From Roseicyclus sp. (lineage in GTDB: Bacteria > Pseudomonadota > Alphaproteobacteria > Rhodobacterales > Rhodobacteraceae), in contig NZ_JAGYJN010000002.1 in NCBI RefSeq assembly GCF_018402035.1, positions 1 through 64,000 on the forward strand: a DNA stretch of 64,000 bases, written 5' to 3'. Positions 1-9,574 of the stretch are shown in pieces (position 1 is the first letter of the stretch; every line of letters starts with the position of its first letter). The translations under genes were made by a program, and so were the position numbers. The notes under the pieces are model-generated. The model saw only the letters and a list, made by a program, of their open reading frames with translations, was not told the origin of the DNA and made no database searches.

Positions 1-24
1 CGCCTTTCGGCGCACCGCCCGCGA

Positions 25-2079
25 TCAGCGCCGCCCTTCGCGCAGCCAGCCTGCAACGCTCAGCGCCAAGATCAACAGCATGAAAAGCCATGCCGCAATC
101 AGCGGGGTAACTTTCACATCCGTGGTCACATAGGCGGCGCGCGGCGTTAGCCCAATCCAACCGCGCCCTTCTGTCATGCGCCCCTCGGCCACGCGGCGCA
201 GATCGGGCATGCCATCTTGCAGGCGCAGCACTGCACCGCTCAGCGGCGCAAGCAGATGATCCGAGGCAATCGTCTGTTCAAACTCACGCGGCGCAGCAGG
301 GCCAAGGGCGATGACCGTCTCGAAATCGCCCTCGACCAGCCGGTAAAGCCCTTGCTCGGCCGCCGTAATCTCGACCGCAAAGCGCCCCGGCATCACTTCT
401 TCTAGCAAAACTGCGCTTTCGCTGCCGTCGGGTGCCGTCACCTTTAGTTGCCCCACCGTGTCGGCCAATGTGCGGCGGGTGACGCGGATGGTCTGGCCAT
501 CGGTTTCGGCCACCAGCGCTTCTTCTTCCAACTCGGGCTCACCCATCATCCAATGGGCAAGGCGGCGCAGCATCTCAAGCTGGGGGCCGCCGCCCTGATA
601 GCCGCGATCCCAGAGCCACGCGTGATCCGAGGCCAAAAGCGCCACGCGCCCCTCGCCCACACGGTCCAAAATCAGCAAAGGCGCACCGCCATTGCCCGTC
701 ATCACGGTCTGGCCGGATTGTTCGATCACCTCGACCTGTCGGACCCAACGCCCCCAAGGCTGATCTTGGCCCGGAAGTGGCGTATGTGTCGCGGCCAGCC
801 CAGCGGTCACCGGGTGACGCTGACCAAGCTCAGAGATTTCCGGCAAAAACGGCGTCTCGATCACCCGCGCGGTCGGGCGGCCCGGCAAGATATCGGCCAA
901 GGGCGACCGATAGAGCGAGGCTGCCCCCGCATAATCCGGCCCAGCCGCCAGCAACAGCGCGCCACCGTCTTCGACATAGCGGCTGATATTATCGAAATAG
1001 GTCAGCGGAAGGATACCGCGCCGCTGATAGCGGTCGAAAATGATCAGGTCGAAATCATCGACCGAGTCCATGAACAATTCGCGTGTCGGAAAGGCGATCA
1101 AGCTCAACTCGGTCACCGGCACGCCATCTTGCTTTTCGGGCGGGCGCAGAATGGTGAAATGCACCAGATCGACCGATGGGTCGGCCTTAAGCAGGTTGCG
1201 CCATGTGCGCTGGCCCGGATGCGGCTCACCCGAGACCAACAAGACCGACAGGCGGTCACGTATCCCGTTGATCTGCACCACGGCGGCATTGTTGCGCGCG
1301 GTCAACTCATCCATCGCTTCGGGGATGGTGAATTGCACGACGTTCTGACCTGCATGCTCCAGCGTCAGCGGCAATTGCAGGGTTTGGCCCGTCGGCACCG
1401 CATAGCTTTGGGCGGGGGCGCCGTCGATGGAAATGGCGATCTCGGCCCGGCCTGACAGGCTGCTTGGCACAGCGCCTTGATCCTCGATGCGCAGGGTGAT
1501 CATCAGCTCTTCGCCGATGATCCCAAAGGCGGGGGCTGTCTCGATCACTAGCCGCCTGTCCCAATCATCGCTGCGCCCGGTCAACAGCGCATGCAGCGGC
1601 GCGGGCAGGTCGGGGGCCAGCCCCACATCATGCAATTGCCCATCGGTCACAAGGATCGCACCCGCCACCCGCGCGCGCGGTTCCTCGGCCAACATGCGGG
1701 CCAATTCGGTCATCAACAGCGTTCCGGCGTTGTCGGCACCGTCGCCCACCCGCGCAAGCCGCATCTCCATGCCAAGGGCCGCGATCTGCGCCTCGAGTGC
1801 TGCAAGGGCCGCTTCGGTCTGATCGGGGCGGTCGGCGATGCGCTGGCTGGCCGATTGGTCAGCCACGACCAGCACGATATCGCTGAGCGGTTCACGCTGC
1901 TCTGATTGCAGCGCGGGGTTTGCCAGCGCCGACAAAAGCGCCACCGCCGCCAAGGCGCGCAGCGGCCAGCCCGCCAAGCCACGCCAAAGCGCCAAGCCAG
2001 TGATCAGCACGCTCAACACGCCCAGCGCCCAGATCAGCCAGACCGGCACCAGCGGATCGAAGAGGATCGTTTGCGCCAT
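25..2079 (-). CDS. Membrane protein of the MoxR/DUF58/DUF4159 cluster
   Basis: 684 aa. Two hydrophobic segments lie near the N terminus (about residues 10-30 and 35-55) and one near the C terminus (about 655-680), so most of the protein should sit outside the cytoplasmic membrane. The segment DIVLVVADQSASQR (about 65-80) resembles the start of a von Willebrand A-like fold, and the middle (IIFDRYQRRGILPL) resembles the glutamine-amidotransferase-like domain common in these cluster proteins. It begins 2 nt after the DUF4159 gene ends and is the last gene of that unit visible here. Role unknown; membrane proteins beside MoxR ATPases are thought to take part in chaperone-like or envelope-stress functions. 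Confidence 0.8.
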   Translation of the reverse strand: MAQTILFDPLVPVWLIWALGVLSVLITGLALWRGLAGWPLRALAAVALLSALANPALQSEQREPLSDIVLVVADQSASQRIADRPDQTEAALAALEAQIAALGMEMRLARVGDGADNAGTLLMTELARMLAEEPRARVAGAILVTDGQLHDVGLAPDLPAPLHALLTGRSDDWDRRLVIETAPAFGIIGEELMITLRIEDQGAVPSSLSGRAEIAISIDGAPAQSYAVPTGQTLQLPLTLEHAGQNVVQFTIPEAMDELTARNNAAVVQINGIRDRLSVLLVSGEPHPGQRTWRNLLKADPSVDLVHFTILRPPEKQDGVPVTELSLIAFPTRELFMDSVDDFDLIIFDRYQRRGILPLTYFDNISRYVEDGGALLLAAGPDYAGAASLYRSPLADILPGRPTARVIETPFLPEISELGQRHPVTAGLAATHTPLPGQDQPWGRWVRQVEVIEQSGQTVMTGNGGAPLLILDRVGEGRVALLASDHAWLWDRGYQGGGPQLEMLRRLAHWMMGEPELEEEALVAETDGQTIRVTRRTLADTVGQLKVTAPDGSESAVLLEEVMPGRFAVEITAAEQGLYRLVEGDFETVIALGPAAPREFEQTIASDHLLAPLSGAVLRLQDGMPDLRRVAEGRMTEGRGWIGLTPRAAYVTTDVKVTPLIAAWLFMLLILALSVAGWLREGRR

Positions 2080-2081
2080 GG

Positions 2082-4853
2082 CTATTGCCCCAACCGGTCA
2101 AGCAGGGCCGGCACATGTACCTGATCGGATTTGTAATTGCCCGACAGCACATGCATCACCAGATTGACACCAAAGCGCAGCGCGATCTCGCGCTGGCGCT
2201 CACCTGTGGAGCCGCGCCCGACGGGGTAAAGGGGGCGGCCCATCTCATCTTGCGCCCAAGCAGCCGCCCAAGCGTTGCCGCCGATCATCACCGGCGTGAC
2301 CCCGTCATTCAGGTTGCGAAATGGCATCCCCTCGACCTGTTCAGCGTCAGCTGGTGCCGCCTCGACCCAAACATCGCGCGAGGCGTGACGCCCCGGAAAA
2401 TCCTGCAACAGGTAAAAGCTGCGCGTCAGCACGTGATCAGGCGGAATAGGTTCAAGCGGCGGAATATCCAGCGGTGCCGCCAACGCGCGCAAGCGCCGCC
2501 CCTCGGGCGTGCCAGAGCCGAAACCGCCGATATGGGCATCGCGCGTGTCGAACACGATCATGCCGCCCGCGCGCATGTAATCATTGAGCCGCCGATAGGC
2601 CGTGGCCGATGGCAGCGCTTGATCGGCCAAGACCGGCCAATAGAGCATTGGAAAAAAGCTTAACTCATCTGTTTCAAGATTAACGCCCATCGGCGCGGCA
2701 GGTTCGACCGAGGTGCGCTGGAAAAGCGTGTTGGACAGGCCCAAAAGCCCCGCGCGCGACATGGCGTCAATTTCTGCATCACCCGTGATCACATAGGCCA
2801 GCGTGACCTCGGCTGTCGCAAGGATGGCGATCTGGTCTTGCGGCGAAAGCGTTTGGGCATTTTGCGCCACCGCCTCTTGCGGCATGGCCCCAAGCGCCAA
2901 GATCAAGATGGCTGCATTCCGCGCCAAACCCGTGAGCCGCCCGGCCAGCCACAATGCGGCCAGCGCATCGAGCAACAGCAAAACAAGCGCCGCGATCAAG
3001 AATGCCGCCATCAAATCGGTGGGTGTGATCGTAACCAACCCCACCACTGGCACGCCAAGCGGCCATGCGGTCGGGGCAAGCGTGGTCTCGGCCCCAATGA
3101 CATTGCGCGCGATGCGCCGATCATCGGCCGCATAAAGCCCCGGCAACAGCAATGCCGACACGGGCATCGCGGCCAGATCGGCACCATCGACGCCGGGCCT
3201 ATCGCCAGCGTCACGCAGTTGCCCAAACCCATCAAGCACCTGCTCGGGCGTCCAGATCGTGCCAGCAAGTGCTGCCGCATCGGGTGCGGCGGGTCGGGTG
3301 GACACGGCAAGGCGTTCCAACATCTGCACAAACAGCCCCGAGATCGGCAAGCTCGACCATTCGGCATTGGCGGTGACATGAAACAGCACAACCGCCCCCT
3401 GACCTTGCCGCGCGCGGGTGACCAAGGGTGTGCCATCGCTCAGTGCGGCGATGGTGCGTTCGGCCAGCATCGGGTCAGGCTGGGCCATGACCTGCGCGGT
3501 GACGGTGACATCGGCGGGAATGCTTAGCCCGAAAAACGGCGATGTATCGTCAAAGGGGCTAAGCGCCTTTGGCTCACCCCAACTCATCGCGCCGCCAACA
3601 CTGCGCCCACCGGCGCGCAGGCGTACGGGCATCAATGGCCCCGCCACATCGCGCGCGATGTCCGAGGCGGCAAGTCGGGGACCAGCAAAGCGCAAGAGCA
3701 AACCGCCCGCCTCGACCCAAGCGATCAGCCCCTCCTCTTCCTCGGGCGAAAGCGTGGCGATATCGACCAGCACGATCACATCAGGGCTGGCCAAGAGCAC
3801 ATCACGCAACGCCGCCTCGATCAGATCGGCGCTGGGGGCAAGCGCTTGGCGCAGGTAATGCAGCGGGGACAAAAGCGCTTGCTGCTCATCACTCGCACCA
3901 CCCGCGATCAGCGCGACTTTGCGGCGCTGCAACGCGTCGTCGGTCAAGGCCACGCCACCCGCGCCACGCTGGCCTGCAATCTCGAAGCGGGTAATGCGGT
4001 TGCGCAGTTCAGGCGGCAAATCGAAGCTGGCCGTTGCGCTGTCGGCACTGGCGTCAAAATCAGCGGTCACGCGCGCCAATTCGCGTGCAATCCCCAGCGG
4101 GTCAAGCCCATGGGCCACAACCTCGACGGCCAGCGGGGCGATGGCATCGCGGCGCATGGCAGTGACCTCCAGCATCCCATCGACGACTTGCGGCGGGGCA
4201 AGCGCGATCACATCACGCGCCCCCTCAAACACCGAAAGCGCGCCTTTCTGCATCAAGGCTTGGGCCAAATCATCCCGCCCAGCATGGGCGATCCCGTCCG
4301 ATATCCACCATGTTTCAAGCGGCGCAGGCAGCGCTTGCGCCCACTCTGCCGCAGCCGCCATATCGGGGGCAAAGGGTGCAGGCACAAGCGAAGGCAAGCG
4401 CGGCAGCACCGCATTGGCCGATTGCAACGCAATCTCGCCGCCGGGCAGGTCGGTGAGTTGCACCAAAGCGACGGGCCGCCCGCTGCGCGCGGCCTCGTCC
4501 AGCAGCAATGCAGCCCGGTCGCGCCTTGCGGCCCAATCAGGGGCCGATGCCCAAGAGCTATCCATCACGATCAAGACCGGCCCGGTGCCATCGCGCAGGG
4601 GTTGCGGGTTCAAGACCGGGCCAGAAAAGCCAATAATCGCGGCAGCCAAGGCCGCGATGCGCAGGGCCAAAAGCCACCATGGCGTCTTGTCAGTCTGGCT
4701 TTCATCATCGCGCAGCCCCAGCAAAAGCGCCACACCCGGAAAGCGGCGACGGATCGGCGCGGGCGGCACGGCGCGCAAGATCCACCACAAGATCGGCAGC
4801 GCCAAAAGCGCCAAAAGCGCAAGCGGCGTGGCAAAGGCCAAACCCGCGATCAT
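2082..4853 (-). CDS. DUF4159 domain protein with BatA-like N terminus
   Basis: 923 aa. The N terminus has the BatA/aerotolerance-type double membrane segment (about residues 5-25 and 58-78). A vWA-like region follows (LIVMDSSWAS, about 93-102). Further hydrophobic segments occur at about 605-660, and the C-terminal 220 residues match the DUF4159 type (EPIPPDHVLTRSFYLLQDF). The start overlaps the DUF58 stop by an ATGA junction, so the two are probably translationally coupled. This order (MoxR, DUF58, DUF4159, membrane protein) is usual in alphaproteobacteria. The biochemical role is not established. Confidence 0.85.
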   Translation of the reverse strand: MIAGLAFATPLALLALLALPILWWILRAVPPAPIRRRFPGVALLLGLRDDESQTDKTPWWLLALRIAALAAAIIGFSGPVLNPQPLRDGTGPVLIVMDSSWASAPDWAARRDRAALLLDEAARSGRPVALVQLTDLPGGEIALQSANAVLPRLPSLVPAPFAPDMAAAAEWAQALPAPLETWWISDGIAHAGRDDLAQALMQKGALSVFEGARDVIALAPPQVVDGMLEVTAMRRDAIAPLAVEVVAHGLDPLGIARELARVTADFDASADSATASFDLPPELRNRITRFEIAGQRGAGGVALTDDALQRRKVALIAGGASDEQQALLSPLHYLRQALAPSADLIEAALRDVLLASPDVIVLVDIATLSPEEEEGLIAWVEAGGLLLRFAGPRLAASDIARDVAGPLMPVRLRAGGRSVGGAMSWGEPKALSPFDDTSPFFGLSIPADVTVTAQVMAQPDPMLAERTIAALSDGTPLVTRARQGQGAVVLFHVTANAEWSSLPISGLFVQMLERLAVSTRPAAPDAAALAGTIWTPEQVLDGFGQLRDAGDRPGVDGADLAAMPVSALLLPGLYAADDRRIARNVIGAETTLAPTAWPLGVPVVGLVTITPTDLMAAFLIAALVLLLLDALAALWLAGRLTGLARNAAILILALGAMPQEAVAQNAQTLSPQDQIAILATAEVTLAYVITGDAEIDAMSRAGLLGLSNTLFQRTSVEPAAPMGVNLETDELSFFPMLYWPVLADQALPSATAYRRLNDYMRAGGMIVFDTRDAHIGGFGSGTPEGRRLRALAAPLDIPPLEPIPPDHVLTRSFYLLQDFPGRHASRDVWVEAAPADAEQVEGMPFRNLNDGVTPVMIGGNAWAAAWAQDEMGRPLYPVGRGSTGERQREIALRFGVNLVMHVLSGNYKSDQVHVPALLDRLGQ

Positions 4854-5743
4854 GCCCGCACCCGCTCAAGCGCGCGATGCAACCACAAGAGCGTCGGCTC
4901 GGCGGGTTGGTCTGTGTGGTGCAGATGATAGCGCCAGCCCGTGCGGCGGCAGATCTCTTGCAATTGCGTTTTGCGCGCGGCCAACCGTTCCAGATAGGCA
5001 TCGCGCAGGCCGCGCGCCTTGAGCGTTTCAAAACGGATCGCGCCGGTCATGGACTCAAAAATCGTGCGCCCATCGAAGGGAAAACGCTCCTCATCAGGGT
5101 CGAGGATCTGGACCAGCGCACCCTTGACCTCGCGGTCGGCGGCGCGACCAACGGCTTGCTCAATCATGCCGATATCGCCGAAGAAATCCGAAAAGAAGGC
5201 GGCGCGACTGCCCAATGGCATGATCTGGGCGCGCGGCGTGCCATGATCGACCGCGGCGTGATCCTCCATCAAGGCGGTGGCGATCCGCATCAGCTGCGCG
5301 TTGCCCGCGCGCGGCGCATCGGCCAGATGGGTTAGCCCCACACGCTCGCCCCCGCGCAGCGCGATGATCGCCAGCGCCATGGCCAAGGTCTGGGCCCGGC
5401 GGCGTTTCTCGGGGCGGGATTTGTGGCCGCTGAACTGCATCGATGCACCATCATCGACACCGATCATGATCGCCTGCGCCGCTTGCCATTCCGTTTGCCG
5501 AATGAAATGGCCATCCGACAAGGCCGAGCGCCGCCAATCGATCTGGCGGTAGCTGTCACCTGCCTGTGCCGGGCGATATTGCCAGAACTCATCACCGCTG
5601 CCTGCGCGTTTGCGCCCATGCACACCCAATAGCACCGTTGCCGCCAAATGCTGCGCATCGGCCATCAAGGCTGGCGCGGCGGCCGCGACAGCCTCCGAGC
5701 GCGAGCGCAGGGTTTGCGCGGTATGGCGGGCGGTATCGCTCAA
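4850..5743 (-). CDS. DUF58 domain protein
   Basis: 297 aa if translation starts at the TTG at 5743, which overlaps the MoxR stop (TTGA). The open frame continues upstream, but that part is only the MoxR gene read out of frame. The DUF58 hallmark DEFWQYRPAQAGDSYRQIDW followed by R-R-S is present near residues 50-70, with a vWA-like fold after it. DUF58 proteins are regularly encoded beside MoxR ATPases and are presumed partners. Cytoplasmic: no membrane segment is visible. The choice of TTG start is inferred from the overlap, not from a strong ribosome-binding site. Confidence 0.85.
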   Translation of the reverse strand: MSDTARHTAQTLRSRSEAVAAAAPALMADAQHLAATVLLGVHGRKRAGSGDEFWQYRPAQAGDSYRQIDWRRSALSDGHFIRQTEWQAAQAIMIGVDDGASMQFSGHKSRPEKRRRAQTLAMALAIIALRGGERVGLTHLADAPRAGNAQLMRIATALMEDHAAVDHGTPRAQIMPLGSRAAFFSDFFGDIGMIEQAVGRAADREVKGALVQILDPDEERFPFDGRTIFESMTGAIRFETLKARGLRDAYLERLAARKTQLQEICRRTGWRYHLHHTDQPAEPTLLWLHRALERVRA

Positions 5744-6747
5744 GCGGCCTTTCCGATCCTTGTGACATGATCGACCACGGCATCGATGACCTGTTCGAGA
5801 ACCGCACCCTCGGCGCGCGCACCATAGCTCAGCGCCATCCGGTGGCTTAGCACCGGACGGGCAAGGGCCGCGACATCCTCGGGCGATGGGGCAAGCCGCC
5901 CATCCAAAAGTGCGCGTGCGCGTGCGGTCAGCATCAAAGCCTGTGCCGCGCGCGGCCCCGGCCCCCATGCCACGGTGCGGCGCACGATCTCGGGCGCTTC
6001 CTCGGCGTCAGGGCGACAGGCGCGGACCAGATCAAGGATCAACTCGACCACGGTTTCGCCCACGGGCATGGCGCGCACCACGGCTTGCGCGGCGATCAAT
6101 TCCTCAGGGGTGAAAACAGCATGCGCGCGCGCCTCATCCGTGCCGGTTGTGGCCAGCAAAATCCCACGCTCAGTCGCGCGGTCGGGATAGCCCACATCGA
6201 TGCGCACCAAAAAGCGGTCAAGCTGTGCCTCGGGCAAGGGATAGGTGCCCTCTTGCTCGATCGGGTTTTGCGTGGCGAGCACTTGGAACGGGCGCGGCAA
6301 GGCATGGTGGGTGCCTGCAATCGTCACCTCGCGCTCTTGCATCGCTTGCAAAAGCGCTGATTGGGTGCGGGGGCTGGCGCGGTTGATTTCATCGGCCATC
6401 AAGAGCTGGCAAAACACCGGCCCTTGGATGAAGCGAAAGCTACGGCTGCCATCGGCGGCCATATCCAGCACCTCAGAGCCCAAGATATCAGCAGGCATCA
6501 GATCGGGGGTGAACTGGATGCGATTGGCCTTGAGCCCCATGACAGTCGCCAAGGTGTCGACCAAAAGCGTCTTTCCCAACCCCGGCAGACCCATCAAAAG
6601 GGCATGCCCACCCGAGAGCATTGCCGCCAAGGCCAGATCAACCACGTCGGTCTGGCCAATGATCTTGGTGGCAATCGCAGCCTTGGCCGCAGCCAGTTTT
6701 GCGCCCAGCGCTTCGATCTCGGCGACGCGTGTATCGGGGTCGGACAT
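5740..6747 (-). CDS. MoxR-family AAA+ ATPase
   Basis: 335 aa. Walker A GLPGLGKT at residues 53-60, Walker B LLMADEINRASP, and the ALLQAMQEREVTI sensor region typical of MoxR proteins (AAA_3 plus lid domain). The start chosen is MSDPDTR, because the longer upstream frame has no recognisable family sequence. It is the first gene of the four-gene unit running down to position 25. MoxR ATPases are thought to act as chaperones, often with vWA-domain partners, which fits the neighbours. Function in this organism not known. Confidence 0.92.
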   Translation of the reverse strand: MSDPDTRVAEIEALGAKLAAAKAAIATKIIGQTDVVDLALAAMLSGGHALLMGLPGLGKTLLVDTLATVMGLKANRIQFTPDLMPADILGSEVLDMAADGSRSFRFIQGPVFCQLLMADEINRASPRTQSALLQAMQEREVTIAGTHHALPRPFQVLATQNPIEQEGTYPLPEAQLDRFLVRIDVGYPDRATERGILLATTGTDEARAHAVFTPEELIAAQAVVRAMPVGETVVELILDLVRACRPDAEEAPEIVRRTVAWGPGPRAAQALMLTARARALLDGRLAPSPEDVAALARPVLSHRMALSYGARAEGAVLEQVIDAVVDHVTRIGKAA

Positions 6748-6839
6748 GGCATTGCTCCGCTGGGTGTTTATATCGAGTCGTGCTAACAGACCTATTGCGC
6801 CGATCACAAATGGCAAAGCATCCAAAGGGACAAAAGATC

Positions 6840-7430
6840 GTGACAGACGCGCAAAGACCCGGCACCGACCAGCTTTTGCAGGCCGCAACGCGTGCTGCGC
6901 GCGACGGCGGCTTGCCGCCCATTCACCTTTGGAACCCGCCCTTTTGCGGCGATATCGACATGGAAATCCGCCGCGACGGGACATGGTTTCACGAAGGCAC
7001 CCCCATCGGACGCGCGCCCTTGGTGCGGCTTTTCTCGACCATCCTCAAGCGCGAGGGGGATCGCTATTTCCTTGTCACGCCTGTTGAAAAGGTGGGTATC
7101 CGGGTCGAGGATGCCCCCTTTGTTGTACAAGATTTCGAGGTTTCGGGCAGCGGCCCGTCACAATCCATCACCTTCGTGACCAATGTGGGCGATCATGTGC
7201 CCGCAGGCCCCGATTGCGCCATCAGGGTGACGCGCGATGAACAGGGCGCACCGCGCCCCTATGTCCATGTGCGCGCGGGGCTTGAAGCGCTCATTGACCG
7301 TAAAAGTTTTTATCGGCTGGTCGATCTGGGCGAGCCACACGAAGTCGCGGGCATAGGCTGGTTCGGCCTATGGTCGCGCGATGTGTTCTTTCCGATCATC
7401 CCGCTCAGCGAGTTGGGCCAAGAGGGATAA
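6840..7430 (+). CDS. DUF1285 domain protein
   Basis: 196 aa from a GTG at 6840, preceded by an AAAGGGA ribosome-binding sequence 8-9 nt upstream. An in-frame ATG at 6810 would add ten residues but lacks such a site. The body (IHLWNPPFCGDIDMEI near the start, then PLVRLFSTILKREGDRYFLV) matches the DUF1285 family, small cytoplasmic proteins of unknown function that are widespread in alphaproteobacteria. It diverges from the moxR gene and converges with the B12-binding gene, so it is probably monocistronic. Confidence 0.85.
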   Translation: MTDAQRPGTDQLLQAATRAARDGGLPPIHLWNPPFCGDIDMEIRRDGTWFHEGTPIGRAPLVRLFSTILKREGDRYFLVTPVEKVGIRVEDAPFVVQDFEVSGSGPSQSITFVTNVGDHVPAGPDCAIRVTRDEQGAPRPYVHVRAGLEALIDRKSFYRLVDLGEPHEVAGIGWFGLWSRDVFFPIIPLSELGQEG

Positions 7431-7434
7431 GCCC

Positions 7435-8280
7435 TTAAGCCATCGAGGCGCTGCGCCCACGCATGGGCCTAAGGCGGGTCACCTTGGACGAGGACAAAAC
7501 CGCGTCCAGCCGCGCCATCTCGGCCTCTGCACTGTCAAGATCGCCCACCACCATGACCGGCACAGGCAAGGAAGCGATGCGCGCCGGGTCCGCGATGATC
7601 TGGCCCGCGATCAAGAACTGTGCATCGGGACGGGCATTGCCCAATGCTGCCAAAAGGCGGCGCAGCGCGCCGAAACTATGCTCGCCGGAACAACTTAGCC
7701 CGATCACCGGCCGGTCGTCGCGGGTCAGGCGGGCCAGCATCTCATCATGGGTGAGCCCGACGAAGAGGCTGACATCCCAGCCGCCGCGCCGAAACAGATC
7801 CGCCGCCATCATCACGCCCAATGTGTGCATCTCGCCCGGAACGGCGGCGAAAACCGCACCCGGCCCCCGCGCGGCCCGCAGGCCTGTCCGGCTGATCGGT
7901 AAGCGGCGCAAGATCGATTGGATACGCGCAGTGGCAAGCGCAACCTCGGTAAAGGGAAGGCGATCTTGATCCCACATCGTGCCAAGCCGCCGCGCCGCAG
8001 GGGCAAGGTGATGGCGACACAAATCCTCGACCGAAATCCCGGCCTCGAGCAGATCATCGACCAAAAACTGCGCCGCGGTTTCGTCTGGGTCGCACAAGGC
8101 AAAGGCCATGGCAGCGGCACACGGATCACCCAGCACGCTGACCGCATCGCGCGAGACGGCACCGGCCCTGTTGTCGTGGCACAAGCGCGCCAATGCCCGT
8201 TTGGCGAGGACGTCCAAAGCGCCGATTTGCGCCCCCTGACCCGAGGCCACCAGCGAAAGAAAGTCGGTCGTTTTTTTCAT
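7435..8280 (-). CDS. Cobalamin (B12)-binding domain protein, AerR/PpaA-like
   Basis: 281 aa from the ATG at 8280 (MKKTTDFLSL). A helical N-terminal part (about 1-150, with PAARRLGTMWDQDRLPFTEV, a B12-binding-2-like helical bundle) is followed by a Rossmann-type B12-binding domain beginning near AVPGEMHTLGVMMAADLFRR. The His in EMHTLG lies where B12-binding regulators such as AerR/PpaA coordinate cobalamin. In purple bacteria such proteins antagonise the PpsR/CrtJ repressor of photosynthesis genes. That function is inferred, since no photosynthesis gene is in the window. A PpsR-like site lies about 100 bp upstream. It could equally be a stand-alone cobalamin or light sensor. Confidence 0.75.
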   Translation of the reverse strand: MKKTTDFLSLVASGQGAQIGALDVLAKRALARLCHDNRAGAVSRDAVSVLGDPCAAAMAFALCDPDETAAQFLVDDLLEAGISVEDLCRHHLAPAARRLGTMWDQDRLPFTEVALATARIQSILRRLPISRTGLRAARGPGAVFAAVPGEMHTLGVMMAADLFRRGGWDVSLFVGLTHDEMLARLTRDDRPVIGLSCSGEHSFGALRRLLAALGNARPDAQFLIAGQIIADPARIASLPVPVMVVGDLDSAEAEMARLDAVLSSSKVTRLRPMRGRSASMA

Positions 8281-8611
8281 CGCGGTCGTTCTTCTCGTAT
8301 CAACGCGGGGCTGACAGAACGGGCAGCCTGCGCGTATACGCCTTCCCTTTGTATCCCAGTGTACACCGAAAAAAGTGTCAATCAAGGTTTACAATGAACA
8401 TTTTGTGACAAGTTTACACTACGCCGTTGATCGCATGATACGCAAGTTTGACGTGCAATCTAAGCGTGTAGGCAACTTCGCGTCATCGCCCTATGCGCGA
8501 TAGCCTAGTGTCGCGCGGCCAATAGAATGCGCCCAAATGTCGAATCTCGTGTTGGAAGCGCGGCATGGATAGTCTAAATGCGACACACAACAAAAACCTT
8601 GGGAGGTTACT
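8281..8611. other. Divergent intergenic region, B12-binding gene / TAXI-TRAP operon
   Basis: 331 bp without a supportable gene. It is AT-richer than its surroundings around 8350-8450 and holds the PpsR/CrtJ-like site plus a second imperfect TGT...ACA pair (8404-8418, 9-bp spacer). A strong ribosome-binding site, GGGAGG at about 8600, serves the solute-binding protein gene. I see no convincing -35/-10 pair for either direction. Confidence 0.5.
8376..8393. promoter_or_regulatory. PpsR/CrtJ-like site (TGT-N12-ACA)
   Basis: The sequence TGTCAATCAAGGTTTACA fits the TGT-N12-ACA consensus of the PpsR/CrtJ repressor exactly, including the TGTC extension on one side. It sits about 100 bp before the start of the B12-binding gene, in the 331-bp spacer shared with the TAXI-TRAP operon. 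Only a consensus match is seen; binding is inferred. Confidence 0.4.
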
Positions 8612-9574
8612 ATGAAACTGTTCAAGGCCCTTGCGGCCAGCACCCTTCTCGTTGTCGCGACGCCTGTTTTCGCGCAAGAGCAACTCTCGATTGCCACCGG
8701 CGGTACGGGCGGCGTTTATTTCCCGATGGGCGGCGGCTTGGCCGAGATCATCAACGGCAAGATCGATGGCTATTCGGCCACCGCCGAAGTCACCGGCGCA
8801 TCGGTTGAGAATATGGGCCTTGTAGCCACCGGCGATGCGGACCTTGCTATCGCCTTGGCCGACACCGTCCAGCAGGGCTACACCGGCACGGGCCGCTTTG
8901 AGGGTAATGCGCTGCCGATGGTGCGCGGCCTTGCCTCGCTTTACGCCAACATGATCCAGATCGTGGCACTTGAAGGATCGGGTATCACCTCGCTTGAAGA
9001 TCTGCGCGGCAAGCGCGTGTCGATCGGCGCACCGGGTTCGGGCACCGAGGTGAACGCGGCGGCGATCCTGAATGCCAATGGCATTACCTATGACGACATC
9101 GACGAGCAGCGTTTGAACTTCAACGAAACTGCCGATGCGCTGGCCAATGGCGATATCGATGCAGGCTTCTGGTCGGTCGGTGCACCCACCTCGTCGATCT
9201 TGAACCTTGCCACCACCAACAACATCGTGCTGATCGCACTGACCGAGGCAGAGATTGCCGCATCACGCGCAGCCGATGCAACCTTTGCCACCACCACGCT
9301 GCCGGGCGGCACCTATAACGGTGTCGATGCTGACATGACCGTTTTGGGCATTCCGAACGTCTTGGTCGCCTCGTCCGAAATGTCGGATGATCTGGCCTAT
9401 GCGATCACCCGCGCGATGTTCGAGAATATCGCCGACCTGCAGGCCGTGCATCCGGCGGCGAACGAGACGACGGTTGACTTCACCATGTCGGCCACGCCCA
9501 TCCCGCTGCACCCCGGCGCCATCCGCTACTACGAGGAAATCGGCGCTACCATCCCGGACGCGCTGCGCCCGTGA
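8612..9574 (+). CDS. TAXI-family TRAP transporter solute-binding protein
   Basis: 320 aa with a clear signal peptide (MKLFKALAASTLLVVATPVFA, cleaved after AFA-like residue 21). The mature start LSIATGGTGGVYFPMGGGLA is the hallmark of TAXI proteins, periplasmic receptors of TRAP transporters. GAPGSGTEVNA follows at about residue 130. Ligand not predictable from sequence; characterised members bind glutamate/glutamine-type or dicarboxylate substrates. It is the first gene of an operon with the DUF1850 protein and the fused permease; its stop overlaps the next GTG start. Confidence 0.93.
   Translation: MKLFKALAASTLLVVATPVFAQEQLSIATGGTGGVYFPMGGGLAEIINGKIDGYSATAEVTGASVENMGLVATGDADLAIALADTVQQGYTGTGRFEGNALPMVRGLASLYANMIQIVALEGSGITSLEDLRGKRVSIGAPGSGTEVNAAAILNANGITYDDIDEQRLNFNETADALANGDIDAGFWSVGAPTSSILNLATTNNIVLIALTEAEIAASRAADATFATTTLPGGTYNGVDADMTVLGIPNVLVASSEMSDDLAYAITRAMFENIADLQAVHPAANETTVDFTMSATPIPLHPGAIRYYEEIGATIPDALRP

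Noticed and set aside
448-1455. Plus-strand frame of about 335 codons inside the cluster's membrane-protein gene
   Set aside because: Antisense shadow of the minus-strand gene, with no ribosome-binding site or recognisable domain.
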